Shown: positions 56,725-64,000 of the stretch, piece by piece
Layout of the letters: every line of letters begins with the position of its first letter
How positions within the stretch are numbered: the first letter of the stretch is position 1
Source of the DNA: Rhinopithecus roxellana
Lineage: Eukaryota; Chordata; Mammalia; Primates; Cercopithecidae
NCBI RefSeq assembly: GCF_007565055.1
Contig: NC_044557.1
Location: 66,965,095 to 67,029,094, forward strand
Direction: 5' to 3'
Length of the DNA: 64,000 bases
Notes under the pieces: model-generated
The model's input: the letters and a program-made list of their open reading frames with translations, nothing else
Database searches by the model: none
What the model was told of the DNA's origin: nothing
Position numbers and translations under genes: made by a program

Positions 56725-57300
56725 GTACGTTGAATCTATTTCTGACTCTTCCTTAGTATGAGAAAGAACATAGCAGTAGGTTATCAACATATTGAATAAG
56801 AGCAGAATTCCTAGGAAATTGCAAATTTGGCAAATCCTGATGTAAAGTCTGAGAAAAATGAGATGGGCCTTGGTAAATCCCTTTGGCATTATAGTCCAAT
56901 TATATTGTTGATTTTTTTCCAAATAAAAGCAAATAAGTAGTGACTCCCTTTATCAGCTGGAATACTGTGTGTCCTCACTGTGAACCATTTTAAATTTTGG
57001 GGTACCTTATACAACAAGGTATTAGAATTTGGAACTACTGGTAACCTTAGTATTACAATCTTATTTACTGCATGTAGGTCTTGAACAAATCTCCAACCTT
57101 GTCCACTGGGTTTTTAAAGTGGTAGACTGGGGTGTTACAAGGACTAGTGCAAAACATTAGAAATCTTTGTATAATTAATTCCTCTACAATTGGTGACAGC
57201 CCCTGAATACATCTGGTTTTAGTGGATATTGAGGTAATTTAGGTAACAGCTTAGAATGACCTATTTGGTTTTTTTTTCTGTTTTGATTTTTGTAGGTTCA
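56725..57300 (-). pseudogene. Reverse transcriptase remnant
   Basis: The minus strand keeps several short blocks of gammaretroviral-type polymerase palm separated by stops and shifts. The catalytic motif at 56780-56791 reads Tyr-Val-Asp-Asn, so the second metal-binding Asp of YxDD is lost. Ends abruptly where the Alu chimera was inserted. Confidence 0.7.
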
Positions 57301-57702
57301 GCACTTTAAATATTTCCTATGTCATTTAAGGAGGAAGCCCACAAATATCTAGGTTCTTCAGAAAGAACAGGTTTTTATAGATTTGAGTTTCAGTGTTATC
57401 AGCTTCTGCCAGTATGTAACAGAGCAATTCAAGTTCAGGAAAGTTAGGAAATTATAAGATTATCTCTCCTTCCAAAGATAATTTTGTGTAAATTTTTAGC
57501 AAGTCTTGTCCCCATAGATTCACTGAGGCAGCATCACAAAGTAAGAAGGCATATTTTTCTGAAAATGGTCCAAGTATCATTTGAACAGGTTCAGACATGG
57601 AGACATTTGGACTTGATTTTAAACCTCCACCATGAAACTATTCTTTTTATTGCAAGGAATTTGCTGATTTACGAAGGTGGGGTTTTAAAGTATATAAGGT
57701 GG
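57301..57702 (-). pseudogene. Protease C-terminal part and linker to polymerase
   Basis: Around 57500-57525 the minus strand has the Trp-Gly-(Gln)-Asp-Leu-Leu type block found near the end of gammaretroviral proteases. The rest is decayed linker. Confidence 0.5.
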
Positions 57703-57990
57703 GCCAGGCACGGTAACTCATGCCTGTAATCCCAGCACTTTGGGAGACCAAGGCAGGTGGATCACTTTGAGGTCAAGAGATCAAGACCAGTCTGGCCAAC
57801 ACAGTGAAACCCCGTCTCTACTAAAAATACAAAAATTAGCTGGTATGGTGGCATGTGCCTGTAGTCCCAGATACTCAGAAGTTTAAGTTGGAGAATTGCT
57901 TGAACCTGGGAGGCAGAGGTTGCAGTGAGCCCAGATTGTGCCACTGCACCCCAGCCTGGGCAACAGAGAGAGACTCCATCTCAAAAAAAA
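57703..57990 (+). repeat. Alu between protease halves
   Basis: First of two tandem plus-strand Alus. Confidence 0.88.
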
Positions 57991-58022
57991 TAAGAATAAA
58001 AAAATTTAAAGAAGTACATAAC

Positions 58023-58343
58023 GTGGCCAGGCACATTGGCTCACACCTGTAATCATTACACTTTGAGAGGCCAAGGAAGGGAGGATCACTTGAGGCCAGG
58101 AGTTTGAGATCATCCTGAGCAACATAACAGGACTCCATCTCTACAAAAATGTTTTTAAAAAAATTAGCTAGGCACAGTAGCATGCACCTGTAGTCCTAGC
58201 TACTCGAGAGGCTGAGGTGGGAGGATCCCTTGAGCCCAGGAGGTCAGGATTGCAGTGAGCTGTGATCATGCCACTACACTCCAGCCTGGGTGACAGAGTG
58301 AGACCCTGCCTCTTAAGACAAAAAAAAAAAAAAAAAAAAAAAA
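58023..58343 (+). repeat. AluJ between protease halves
   Basis: Old copy. A-tail of about 25. Confidence 0.88.
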
Positions 58344-58740
58344 AAGATTAATGGGAAGTCTTATACAGTTTTGGTAAATACTAGAGCCACTTTATCTACT
58401 TTTTTTTTTCCTTTTGAGACAGGGACTCCCTCTGTCACCCCGGCTCAAGTGCAGTGATGCAATCATAGTTCACTGCAGCCCCAAACTCCTGGGTTTGAGT
58501 GATCTTCGCACCTCAGCTTCCCAAATAGCTGGCATTACAGGCATGAATCACCCTGCCTGTTTCCCATTAATCTTAATTTTAGTTTCCCCTTGTTCATTTA
58601 AAGGTATTATGGAAAAAAAACCCTGGGAGCCTCATTAGTGTTATTATTCCAGGAGTCAAACCCTCAGGGGCTTCATCTGGAGGGGAAAATGTCTGGGTCA
58701 AAAGAAATGGGTTCATCACATGCCTAGTGCGAGACTGAAC
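58344..58740 (-). pseudogene. Protease N-terminal remnant, interrupted
   Basis: Minus-strand 58396-58355 holds a short stretch alignable with the Asp-(Thr)-(Gly)-Ala active-site surroundings but reading Asp-Lys-Val-Ala. The preceding part lies beyond an Alu monomer at 58397-58560. Weak but position-consistent. Confidence 0.4.
58397..58560 (-). repeat. Alu monomer (FRAM-like)
   Basis: T-run, one diverged arm, no second arm. Confidence 0.8.
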
Positions 58741-58747
58741 AATTTTG

Positions 58748-59040
58748 GCCAGGCATGGTGGCTCATGCCTGTAATCCCAGCACTTTGGGAGGCTGAGACG
58801 GGCGGATCACCTGAGGTCAGGAGTTCGAGACCACCATGGCCAACACGGAGAAACCCTATCTCTACTAAAAATACCAAAATTAGACGGGCATGGTGGTGTG
58901 TGCCTGCAGTCCCAGCTGCTGAGGACGCTGAGGCAGCAGAATCACTTGAACCCAGGAAGTGGAGCCGAGATTGCACCACTGCACTCCAGCCTGGGCGACA
59001 GAGTGATACTCTGTCTCAGAAAAAAAAAAAAAAAAAAAAC
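58748..59040 (+). repeat. AluS
   Basis: tgaacaattttgg before, tggacaattttga after. Part of the right arm is deleted. Confidence 0.9.
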
Positions 59041-59072
59041 TGGACAATTTTGATTCCAGTGGCCTGGCTGTT

Positions 59073-59203
59073 TACAATAAAGAAGGACATCTAGAGGCAC
59101 AAGTTTCTTTGGTCCTCCTCCAGTATATTCATGTATTTGAAATCAATACTAAGAGGTCCCAAACTAAAGAAACTTGTGCCTCAAGATGTCTTCCTTTATT
59201 GTA
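59073..59203. repeat. 41-bp inverted repeat with 49-base spacer
   Basis: Arms at 59073-59113 and 59163-59203 pair at about 37 of 41 positions. Centre of each arm: 'gaggcacaagtttcttt' and its complement. Not part of any Alu. Confidence 0.85.
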
Positions 59204-59294
59204 GTTGCTGTGAGTATTACTTAAACCAGCCCAATCGTCCCATGTAACTGATGTTTATGGTTTCTTTTGAATAAACATAGAAATTAACCCTCCC

Positions 59295-59607
59295 AGGCTG
59301 GGCATAGTGGCTCATGCTTGTAATCTCAGCACTGTGGGAGGCCAAGGTGAGTGGATCACTTGAGGCCAGGAGTTGGAGACCAGCCTGGCCAACATGGCAC
59401 AAACCTGTCTCTACTAAACATACAAAAAAATAAAAAATAAAAAAAATTAGCTGGGCATGGGTGGTGTGCACCTGCAATCCCAGCTACTTGGATGGCTGAG
59501 GTAAGAGAATCGCTTGAACCTGGAAGGTGGAGGTTGCAGTGAATCAAGATCATGCCACTGCACTCCAGCCTGGGCAACAGAGTGAGACTCCGTCTCAAAA
59601 AAAAAAG
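59295..59607 (+). repeat. Alu
   Basis: aaattaaccctccca before, aaattgaccctccca after. Confidence 0.92.
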
Positions 59608-59789
59608 AAAAAGAAATTGACCCTCCCAGTCTTGAAACTTGAGAAAGTTTCATTTGTCTTATCTGAGATCTTTTTTTCAGGAAATCAACCATCAGGACTC
59701 CCAGATAGTATTAAGGAGCTGAAACTTACCAGATGACCACATCTGGACAATGAAATGCCAGACCCTTTGCTCATCATGATTGCCTACTA

Positions 59790-60125
59790 AGGGGTCCCCA
59801 ATCCCCAGACCATGGACTGGGATCCATGGCCTGTTAAGAACTGGGCTGCACAGCAGGGAGTGAGTGGAGGGTGAGTGAGTATTACCAACTGAGCTGCATC
59901 GGCAGCACCATTAGATTCTCATAGGATCAGGAATGCTGTTGTGAACTGTGCATGCAAGGGATCCAGATAGCACACTTGTTATGAGAATCCAACTAATGCC
60001 TGATCATCTGAAGTGGAACAGCTTCATCCTGAAACTATCCCCTATCCCCCACCATTACCATCATGTGTGGAAGAATTGTCTTCCATGAAACTGGTCCTTG
60101 GTGCCAGAAAGGTTGGGGACTGCTG
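59790..60125 (+). mobile_element. MER1-type hAT-Charlie element
   Basis: Begins aggggtccccaatcccc and ends ggttggggactgctg, near-perfect inverted ends. The interior 'cctgttaagaactgggctgc', 'gattctcataggatcaggaa', 'gaattgtcttccatgaaact' fits MER1B. Inserted in the plus-strand LTR. Confidence 0.88.
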
Positions 60126-60313
60126 GCTTAACTGACCACCTGCTTCCTGATTGACCAACTCCTCCTCCTTACCCCTTCCTAATTCCTGTTTTCCCACACA
60201 TGGCTACGTTTCTTCCTTGATACATAAACTTCCAATTTTATTTGGTCAGGGAGATGGATTTGAGACTAAGCTCCCATCTTCTCGGCTGCGGCAACTGATG
60301 AAAGCCTTCTTCT

Positions 60314-60605
60314 GGCCGGGCGTGGTGGCTCAAGCCTGTAATCCCAGCACTTTGGGAGGCCGAGACGGGCGGATGACGAGGTCAGGAGATCGAGACCATC
60401 CTGGCTAACACGGTGAAACCCCGTCTCTGCTAAAAAAAACTACAAAATACTAGCCGGGCGAGGTGGCGGCGCCTGTAGTCCCAGCTACCCTGGAGGCTGA
60501 GGCAGGAGAATGGTGTGAACCCAGGAGGCGGAGCTGAGATCTGGCCACAGCACTCCAGCCTGGGTGACAGAGTGAGACTCCGTCTCAAAAAAAAAAAAAA
60601 AAAAG
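60314..60605 (+). repeat. AluY, Old World monkey type
   Basis: Exact duplication aaagccttcttct at 60301-60313 and 60606-60618. A small deletion before 'gagatctggccac'. Confidence 0.95.
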
Positions 60606-60727
60606 AAAGCCTTCTTCTCTGGCGATACTCACTGTCTCAGTGATTGGCTTTCTGTGCAGTGAGCAGTAGGACCTAAACCAAACCCCTGGCATTTTGGTAA
60701 CATAAAGACATGAGCCTATTTGCCTCT

Positions 60728-60958
60728 GTTTGTGGTGTTGTTGTTGTTGTTGTTGTTGTTGCTTTTGAGACAAGGTCTTGCTCTGTCGCCCAGGTTGGAG
60801 TGCAGTGGCACAATCAGGGCCCATTGCAGCCTCAACCTCCTGGGCTGAAGTGATCCTCCCACCTCAGTCTCCTGAGTAGCTGGGACTACAGGCCCATGTC
60901 ATCATGCCTGGCTAATTTTTTCATTTATTTTTGTAGAGATGGGAGTCTCTCTGTGTTG
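60728..60958 (-). repeat. AluJ, left end missing
   Basis: (GTT)9 tail. Tatttgcct-like flanks at about 60718 and 60962. Confidence 0.85.
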
Positions 60959-60959
60959 C

Positions 60960-61565
60960 CCTTTATTTGCCTTTTGATTTTTCTCTTGCTTTAGAATCCT
61001 CTCAGAATGTTCAACTAGGGTCACCAATTCAATCATATCTATAACTTTCCATCGTGGTGTATGTTTTCTAATTAAATCACTAAATTTAGGATGAAGTCCA
61101 TTTACAAATACAGAAGCTAATGCCATTTCAGTCTCTGCAGGAAGCGCCCCTTGTGGTATTTCAAGTCCAGCATGTTTTATAAATAGTGTTTCTAAATGGG
61201 CTCTGTAATTTGAAATTGGTTCATCTTTTCCTGTCTATAAGATTGTATGATGGACCAATCAACTTTTTGTGGAAAAATCTTAGGAACTGAATTTGAAAGG
61301 TCTTCGGCAATTCTTCCAGCTTTTTTCTGCCTTTCTTTTCAGGAGGTTTGGAGGGTCTTTCACATCCTCTGCAGGTTGGTCCCATTCCACTCCTGCTATC
61401 CATCTTCAAGCATCACCAGCTCCCAATAGCACATGAATAAATTGGTAAAGATCAGGGAGTACTGGATCAAGTGCTCCCATAAGATTTCTGAATTCCTTAG
61501 TACATTTCCAGGAGGTTTTCTTGGGGCTAGGGAAGTCATTTACAATGGCCCAAGCTCAATTTTAG
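60960..61565 (-). pseudogene. gag capsid remnant
   Basis: The minus strand gives two frames of about 60-75 codons (61409-61221 and 61126-60902) whose surroundings correspond to a gammaretroviral capsid C-terminal half: a Trp-rich helix region, then a 'FVNGLHP' block and a Glu-rich end. The pieces are joined by at least one frame change and contain in-frame stops (for example near 61412). Confidence 0.7.
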
Positions 61566-62367
61566 ACCATGGAGTGAAGGTGATTATGGCAGGCATGCCT
61601 GCCTGATCAGAGGGTCTCGTTTTGCAAGCATTTGCCTAATTCCTTTTTTTCATTGTCTTCAGGGTGAAAGGGTAGCTGGGCAAAAGGGTTAGCGAACTCA
61701 GAGTATTGAGGTAAGGACAGATAAAGAGAAGTAACAGTCAGGGTTAATTCAGTCAAAGTACAGTCCTTTTTTTTTAATGTCCTGAGTCTGTTGCTTAAGA
61801 TTTTCCTTTGCCTCCTGTAAGGAATTTTTTAGGGAGACAATTTTTCATTCATTTTATCTTCTAGATGTTTCTTTGTACCAATTAAAAAATGCATCCCATT
61901 GCATTTTGGATTCTTTCTTTTCCAATGTACCTCACAGGTGAACGATTTCATCTAGGTTAAAAGTTCCCCATAGTGACCACTCTAATTCTAAGTTATCTTT
62001 GTAAGATTAACCAACTTTTCTAAAAATGTGCAAGTCCTGGGTCTGTAATTCTTATACATAAAATTTGCTGGAGTTCCAGAAGATAGAGTGCCAGACTCAT
62101 TTGATTCAGATGAACCTATTGTCAACAGGTACCTAGCCAAGGCCTATATCTGGATCCAATCCGGTTAATCATCAAATCCAATTTGATCCTGGACCCTGTC
62201 TGCTCAAATGAAGTCTGGAGAGCTCAAAATATAATTCATGGAGCTCAGTCTGAGAGGGAATTAATCACAGCCTCCAGTTACAAACAAGAGAACAGTGAGC
62301 ACAGTGTGGTCTGTGGCTACCTCCCCTGGTAGCTCTGTGTTCCTGGGGCTGCCAGAGAATGCCTTGG
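61566..62367 (-). pseudogene. Leader and gag 5' part (matrix region), decayed
   Basis: Lies between primer site and capsid. Pyrimidine-rich blocks and phrases such as 'cttggattccat'-type sequence do not give a readable matrix domain. Assigned by position. Confidence 0.45.
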
Positions 62368-62385
62368 ATCCCATTTCTGACACCA
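62368..62385 (-). promoter_or_regulatory. Primer-binding site, tRNA-Leu type
   Basis: Plus strand atcccatttctgacacca, four bases inside the 5' LTR edge, equals the 3' end of a leucine tRNA including CCA except for one base (expected C at the seventh position). On the minus strand it starts TGGTGTCAGA. Confidence 0.75.
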
Positions 62386-62389
62386 AATC

Positions 62390-62711
62390 TGTTAAAAATA
62401 ATACCTTTAGACAAAAGAAATGTAATAGAGTTTATTTTAAACAAAGAACAATTCATGATTTAGGTAGCACTCAGAATCAAAAGAGATTGGGAGTGCTTGG
62501 CTACAGCCCTTTTACAAGGAGTGAAGACAATGAAAATGTTCCTGATTGGTTTAGTGTGGGAATGCCCTGGTTAGAGGTCAGTTGGTGTTAGTTTTGTTTT
62601 ATTGTTTTATATTGGGCTCTGTTTACCTAGAAGCTAAAATACTGGCCTGTCTCTGTTTAATGCCCTCCCTATTATGATTTTTTTAAACAATTAATAAGAG
62701 TATACTAAGTA
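62390..62711 (-). mobile_element. Proviral 5' LTR
   Basis: Plus-strand left edge tgttaaaaata next to the primer site. Contains 'taaacaaagaacaattcatg', 'ccctggttagaggtcagttg', 'tattgggctctgtttaccta'. The outer part 'gccctccctattatgatttt' parallels the 3' LTR. The outer border is hidden by an Alu at 62712. Confidence 0.75.
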
Positions 62712-63000
62712 GGCCAGGCGTGGTGGCTCGCACCTGAAATCACAGCAATTTGGGAGGCCGAGGTGGGTGCATCACTTGAGGTCAGGAGTTCGAGACCAGC
62801 CTGGCCAACATGGTGAAAACCCATCTCTACTAAAAATACAAAAATTAGTGAGGCATGATGGTGGGCACCTGTAATCCCTGCTACTTGGGAGGCTGAGACA
62901 GGAGAATCACTTGAACCCGGGAGGTGGAAGTTGCAGTGAGCTGAGATGATCCCACTGCACTCCAGCCTTGGTGACAGGGTGAGACTCCATCTCAAAAAAG

Positions 63001-63016
<16 letters not shown>
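62712..63016 (+). repeat. AluS at the outer edge of the 5' LTR
   Basis: actaagta before and actaagca after the tail and microsatellite. Confidence 0.9.
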
Positions 63017-63060
<44 letters not shown>

Positions 63061-63061
63061 T
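63017..63061 (+). repeat. (TA)n(CA)n microsatellite from Alu tail
   Basis: About 12 TA then 10 AC units directly after the A-tail. Confidence 0.95.
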
Positions 63062-63582
63062 AAGCAAATATTAGTTTTACTATGATTTTTCATTTCCTCT
63101 TTCATAACTGGCAGAAAGACAGTTTTTAATATTTTGACAAAAGTTTTTACAAGTTGCAGAACAATCATAATTCTTCCTATTGAGTATTAAGATCGCTTTG
63201 CACTATTCACGATAGCCAAGATACGGAATCAACCTGTAACCATCAACAAATAAATAAAGAAAATGTGGTGTATACCCAGAATGGAATAATCTACAGCAGT
63301 CCATTGTGAAAGAGAAGGAAATCGTGTCATTTGTGACAACATGGATGAATCTGTAGGACATGTAAGTGAAATAAGCCAGGCACAGAAACAGATATCCTTT
63401 CAAACACATGGAAAAAAAAAGAAAAGAAAAAAGACAAATTCTGCATGATTTCACTTATGTGCGGAATGTATAATAGAGTTAAACTCATAAAGAGTAGAGT
63501 GGTGGTTACCAGAGTCTGGGGGATGAGGGTTGGATTGGGAAGATGTTGGTTAAAGAGTACAACATTTTAGTCACATTTTAGT

Positions 63583-63965
63583 CAGGGCTGAGTACAGTGA
63601 CTCACGCCTGTAAGCCCAACACTTTGGGAGGCTGAGGCAGTAGTATTGCTTGAGCTCAGGAGTTCGAGACTAGCCTGGGCAATGTAGGGAGACCCGGTAT
63701 CTACAAAAAATAAATAAGCCAGCATGGTGGCGCATGCCTGTGTTCCCAGCTATTGGCTTGGTGCAAAAGTTATTGCGGTTTTTGCCATTATTACTTTTAA
63801 TGACAAACCTGCAATAACTTTTGCATCAATTTAATACTTGAGAGGCTTAGATGGGGGGATCACCTGAGCCTGGGAGGTCGAGGCTGCAGTGAGCCATGAT
63901 CGTGCCACTGCGCTCCAGCCTGGGTGACAGAGTGAGACTCTATCTCAAAAAATAAAATAAAATAA
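63583..63965 (+). repeat. AluJ interrupted by MADE1
   Basis: Left arm to 'gtgttcccagcta', right part from 'tacttgagaggcttagatgg'. attttagtc before and after. Confidence 0.88.
63753..63834. mobile_element. MADE1 (mariner MITE) hairpin
   Basis: An 82-base near-palindrome: ttggcttggtgcaaaagtta on the left and cttttgcatcaatttaa on the right, with gcggtttttgccatta in the stem. TA at 63751-63752 and 63835-63836 is the mariner target duplication. Same structure as the precursors of the miR-548 family. No evidence here for expression. Confidence 0.93.
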
Positions 63966-64000
63966 AATTTTAGTCGGACAGGAGGAAAAAGTTCAGGAGA

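Larger units (their letters stand above)
59612..60702 (+). mobile_element. Plus-strand ERV1 LTR inserted in gag-pro
   Basis: Outside its insertions it reads 'tttcatttgtcttatctgag', 'caggactcccagatagtatt', 'accacctgcttcctgattga', 'tttatttggtcagggagatg', 'actgtctcagtgattggctt' and ends 'ggcattttggtaaca'. This order is that of a class I LTR of a different family from the host provirus and in opposite orientation. Left edge is not exact. Contains MER1B and an AluY. Confidence 0.6.
51077..62711 (-). mobile_element. Class I endogenous retrovirus provirus, decayed
   Basis: Read on the minus strand the order is LTR, primer-binding site, gag, protease, reverse transcriptase, RNase H, integrase, env, polypurine tract, LTR. 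The pol remnants are of gammaretrovirus-like type (HHCC finger before an integrase core, YVD-type polymerase motif). Every gene is broken by stops, frameshifts or insertions. At least ten Alus, a Tigger3 MITE and two extra LTRs lie inside. I cannot name the family securely: the nested LTR recalls LTR8/HUERS-P-type sequences, but the primer site points to leucine rather than proline tRNA. Confidence 0.85.
63186..64000 (+). mobile_element. Old L1 3' region, interrupted, runs off the window
   Basis: 'acgatagccaagatacggaa', 'acccagaatggaataatcta', 'caacatggatgaatctgtag', 'aagtgaaataagccaggcac' and 'ggtggttaccagagtctggg' follow the end of L1 ORF2 and 3' UTR of L1MA/MB type. No open frame. Confidence 0.8.

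Noticed and set aside
59073..59203. Inverted repeat as a microRNA precursor
   Set aside because: The 49-base loop and repeat-rich setting make a structural or insertion origin more likely. No expression evidence can be read from sequence.
62368..62385. A tRNA gene fragment
   Set aside because: Only the acceptor 3' end is present, in the exact place of a retroviral primer-binding site.
1..64000. Dozens of open frames of 60-150 codons on both strands
   Set aside because: Most translate the familiar Alu phrases on either strand, and others are low-complexity purine or pyrimidine runs. None shows a protein domain apart from the retroviral pol relic.
1..64000. A new multi-gene biological system
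   Set aside because: No cluster of host genes is present. The organised multi-gene content is the decayed provirus, which is an expected genome component.

Overview
The window is vertebrate nuclear DNA from a primate, most likely an Old World monkey (macaque, baboon or vervet type). Alu elements appear every few hundred bases, and L2, MIR, MaLR LTRs (THE1/MST/MLT1), hAT-Charlie, Tigger and a MADE1 element are also present. About fourteen AluY copies carry a derived variant set that I associate with cercopithecid AluY lineages: 'ctcaagcctgtaatccc', 'actagccgggcgaggtggcgg' split around the middle A-stretch, and 'gagatccggccactgcac'. Most of these have long A-tails and near-perfect target-site duplications.

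I find no convincing host protein-coding exon, tRNA, rRNA or CRISPR. Nearly all longer open frames are Alu reading frames or low-complexity purine/pyrimidine runs. The window therefore looks intergenic or deep intronic. Its content is a stratigraphy of transposon insertions.

Layout. 1-9 kb: sparse unique DNA, a three-level nest (MLT1-type LTR > THE1 LTR > Alu) at 3.5-4.5 kb and an old LTR at 7.2-8.3 kb. 9-16 kb: L2 split by an LTR-like repeat present in three copies, a GGAAT-type pentamer tract, and an old unassigned LTR with several Alus. 16-28 kb: Alu-dense, with two Alus at one target site (21.3-22.1 kb) and four consecutive minus-strand Alus (23.4-24.6 kb). 28-40 kb: MIRs, a CTATA pentamer array, a palindromic MITE-like element, a three-armed Alu and several monkey-type AluYs. 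40-50 kb: old L1, MIR > MLT1 > Alu, MLT1 > MST > (Alu monomer, L1), and MER5A split by L1, a purine/pyrimidine tract and Alu. 50-51 kb: a Tigger/pogo-type transposon.

The main structure is at about 51.1-62.7 kb: a decayed class I (gammaretrovirus-like) endogenous provirus on the minus strand. It has both LTRs, a primer-binding site matching tRNA-Leu, and gag, protease, reverse transcriptase, RNase H, integrase and env remnants in canonical order. It has been riddled by later insertions: a related LTR inside its 3' LTR, a Tigger3 MITE, a plus-strand LTR of another family that itself contains MER1B and AluY, and more than ten Alus. The last 1 kb holds old L1 sequence with an AluJ, which in turn holds a MADE1 palindrome of the kind that gave rise to miR-548-family hairpins.

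All repeat boundaries were read by eye and are good to about 10 bp unless a target-site duplication is cited. Family names come from memory of consensus sequences and were not checked by search.
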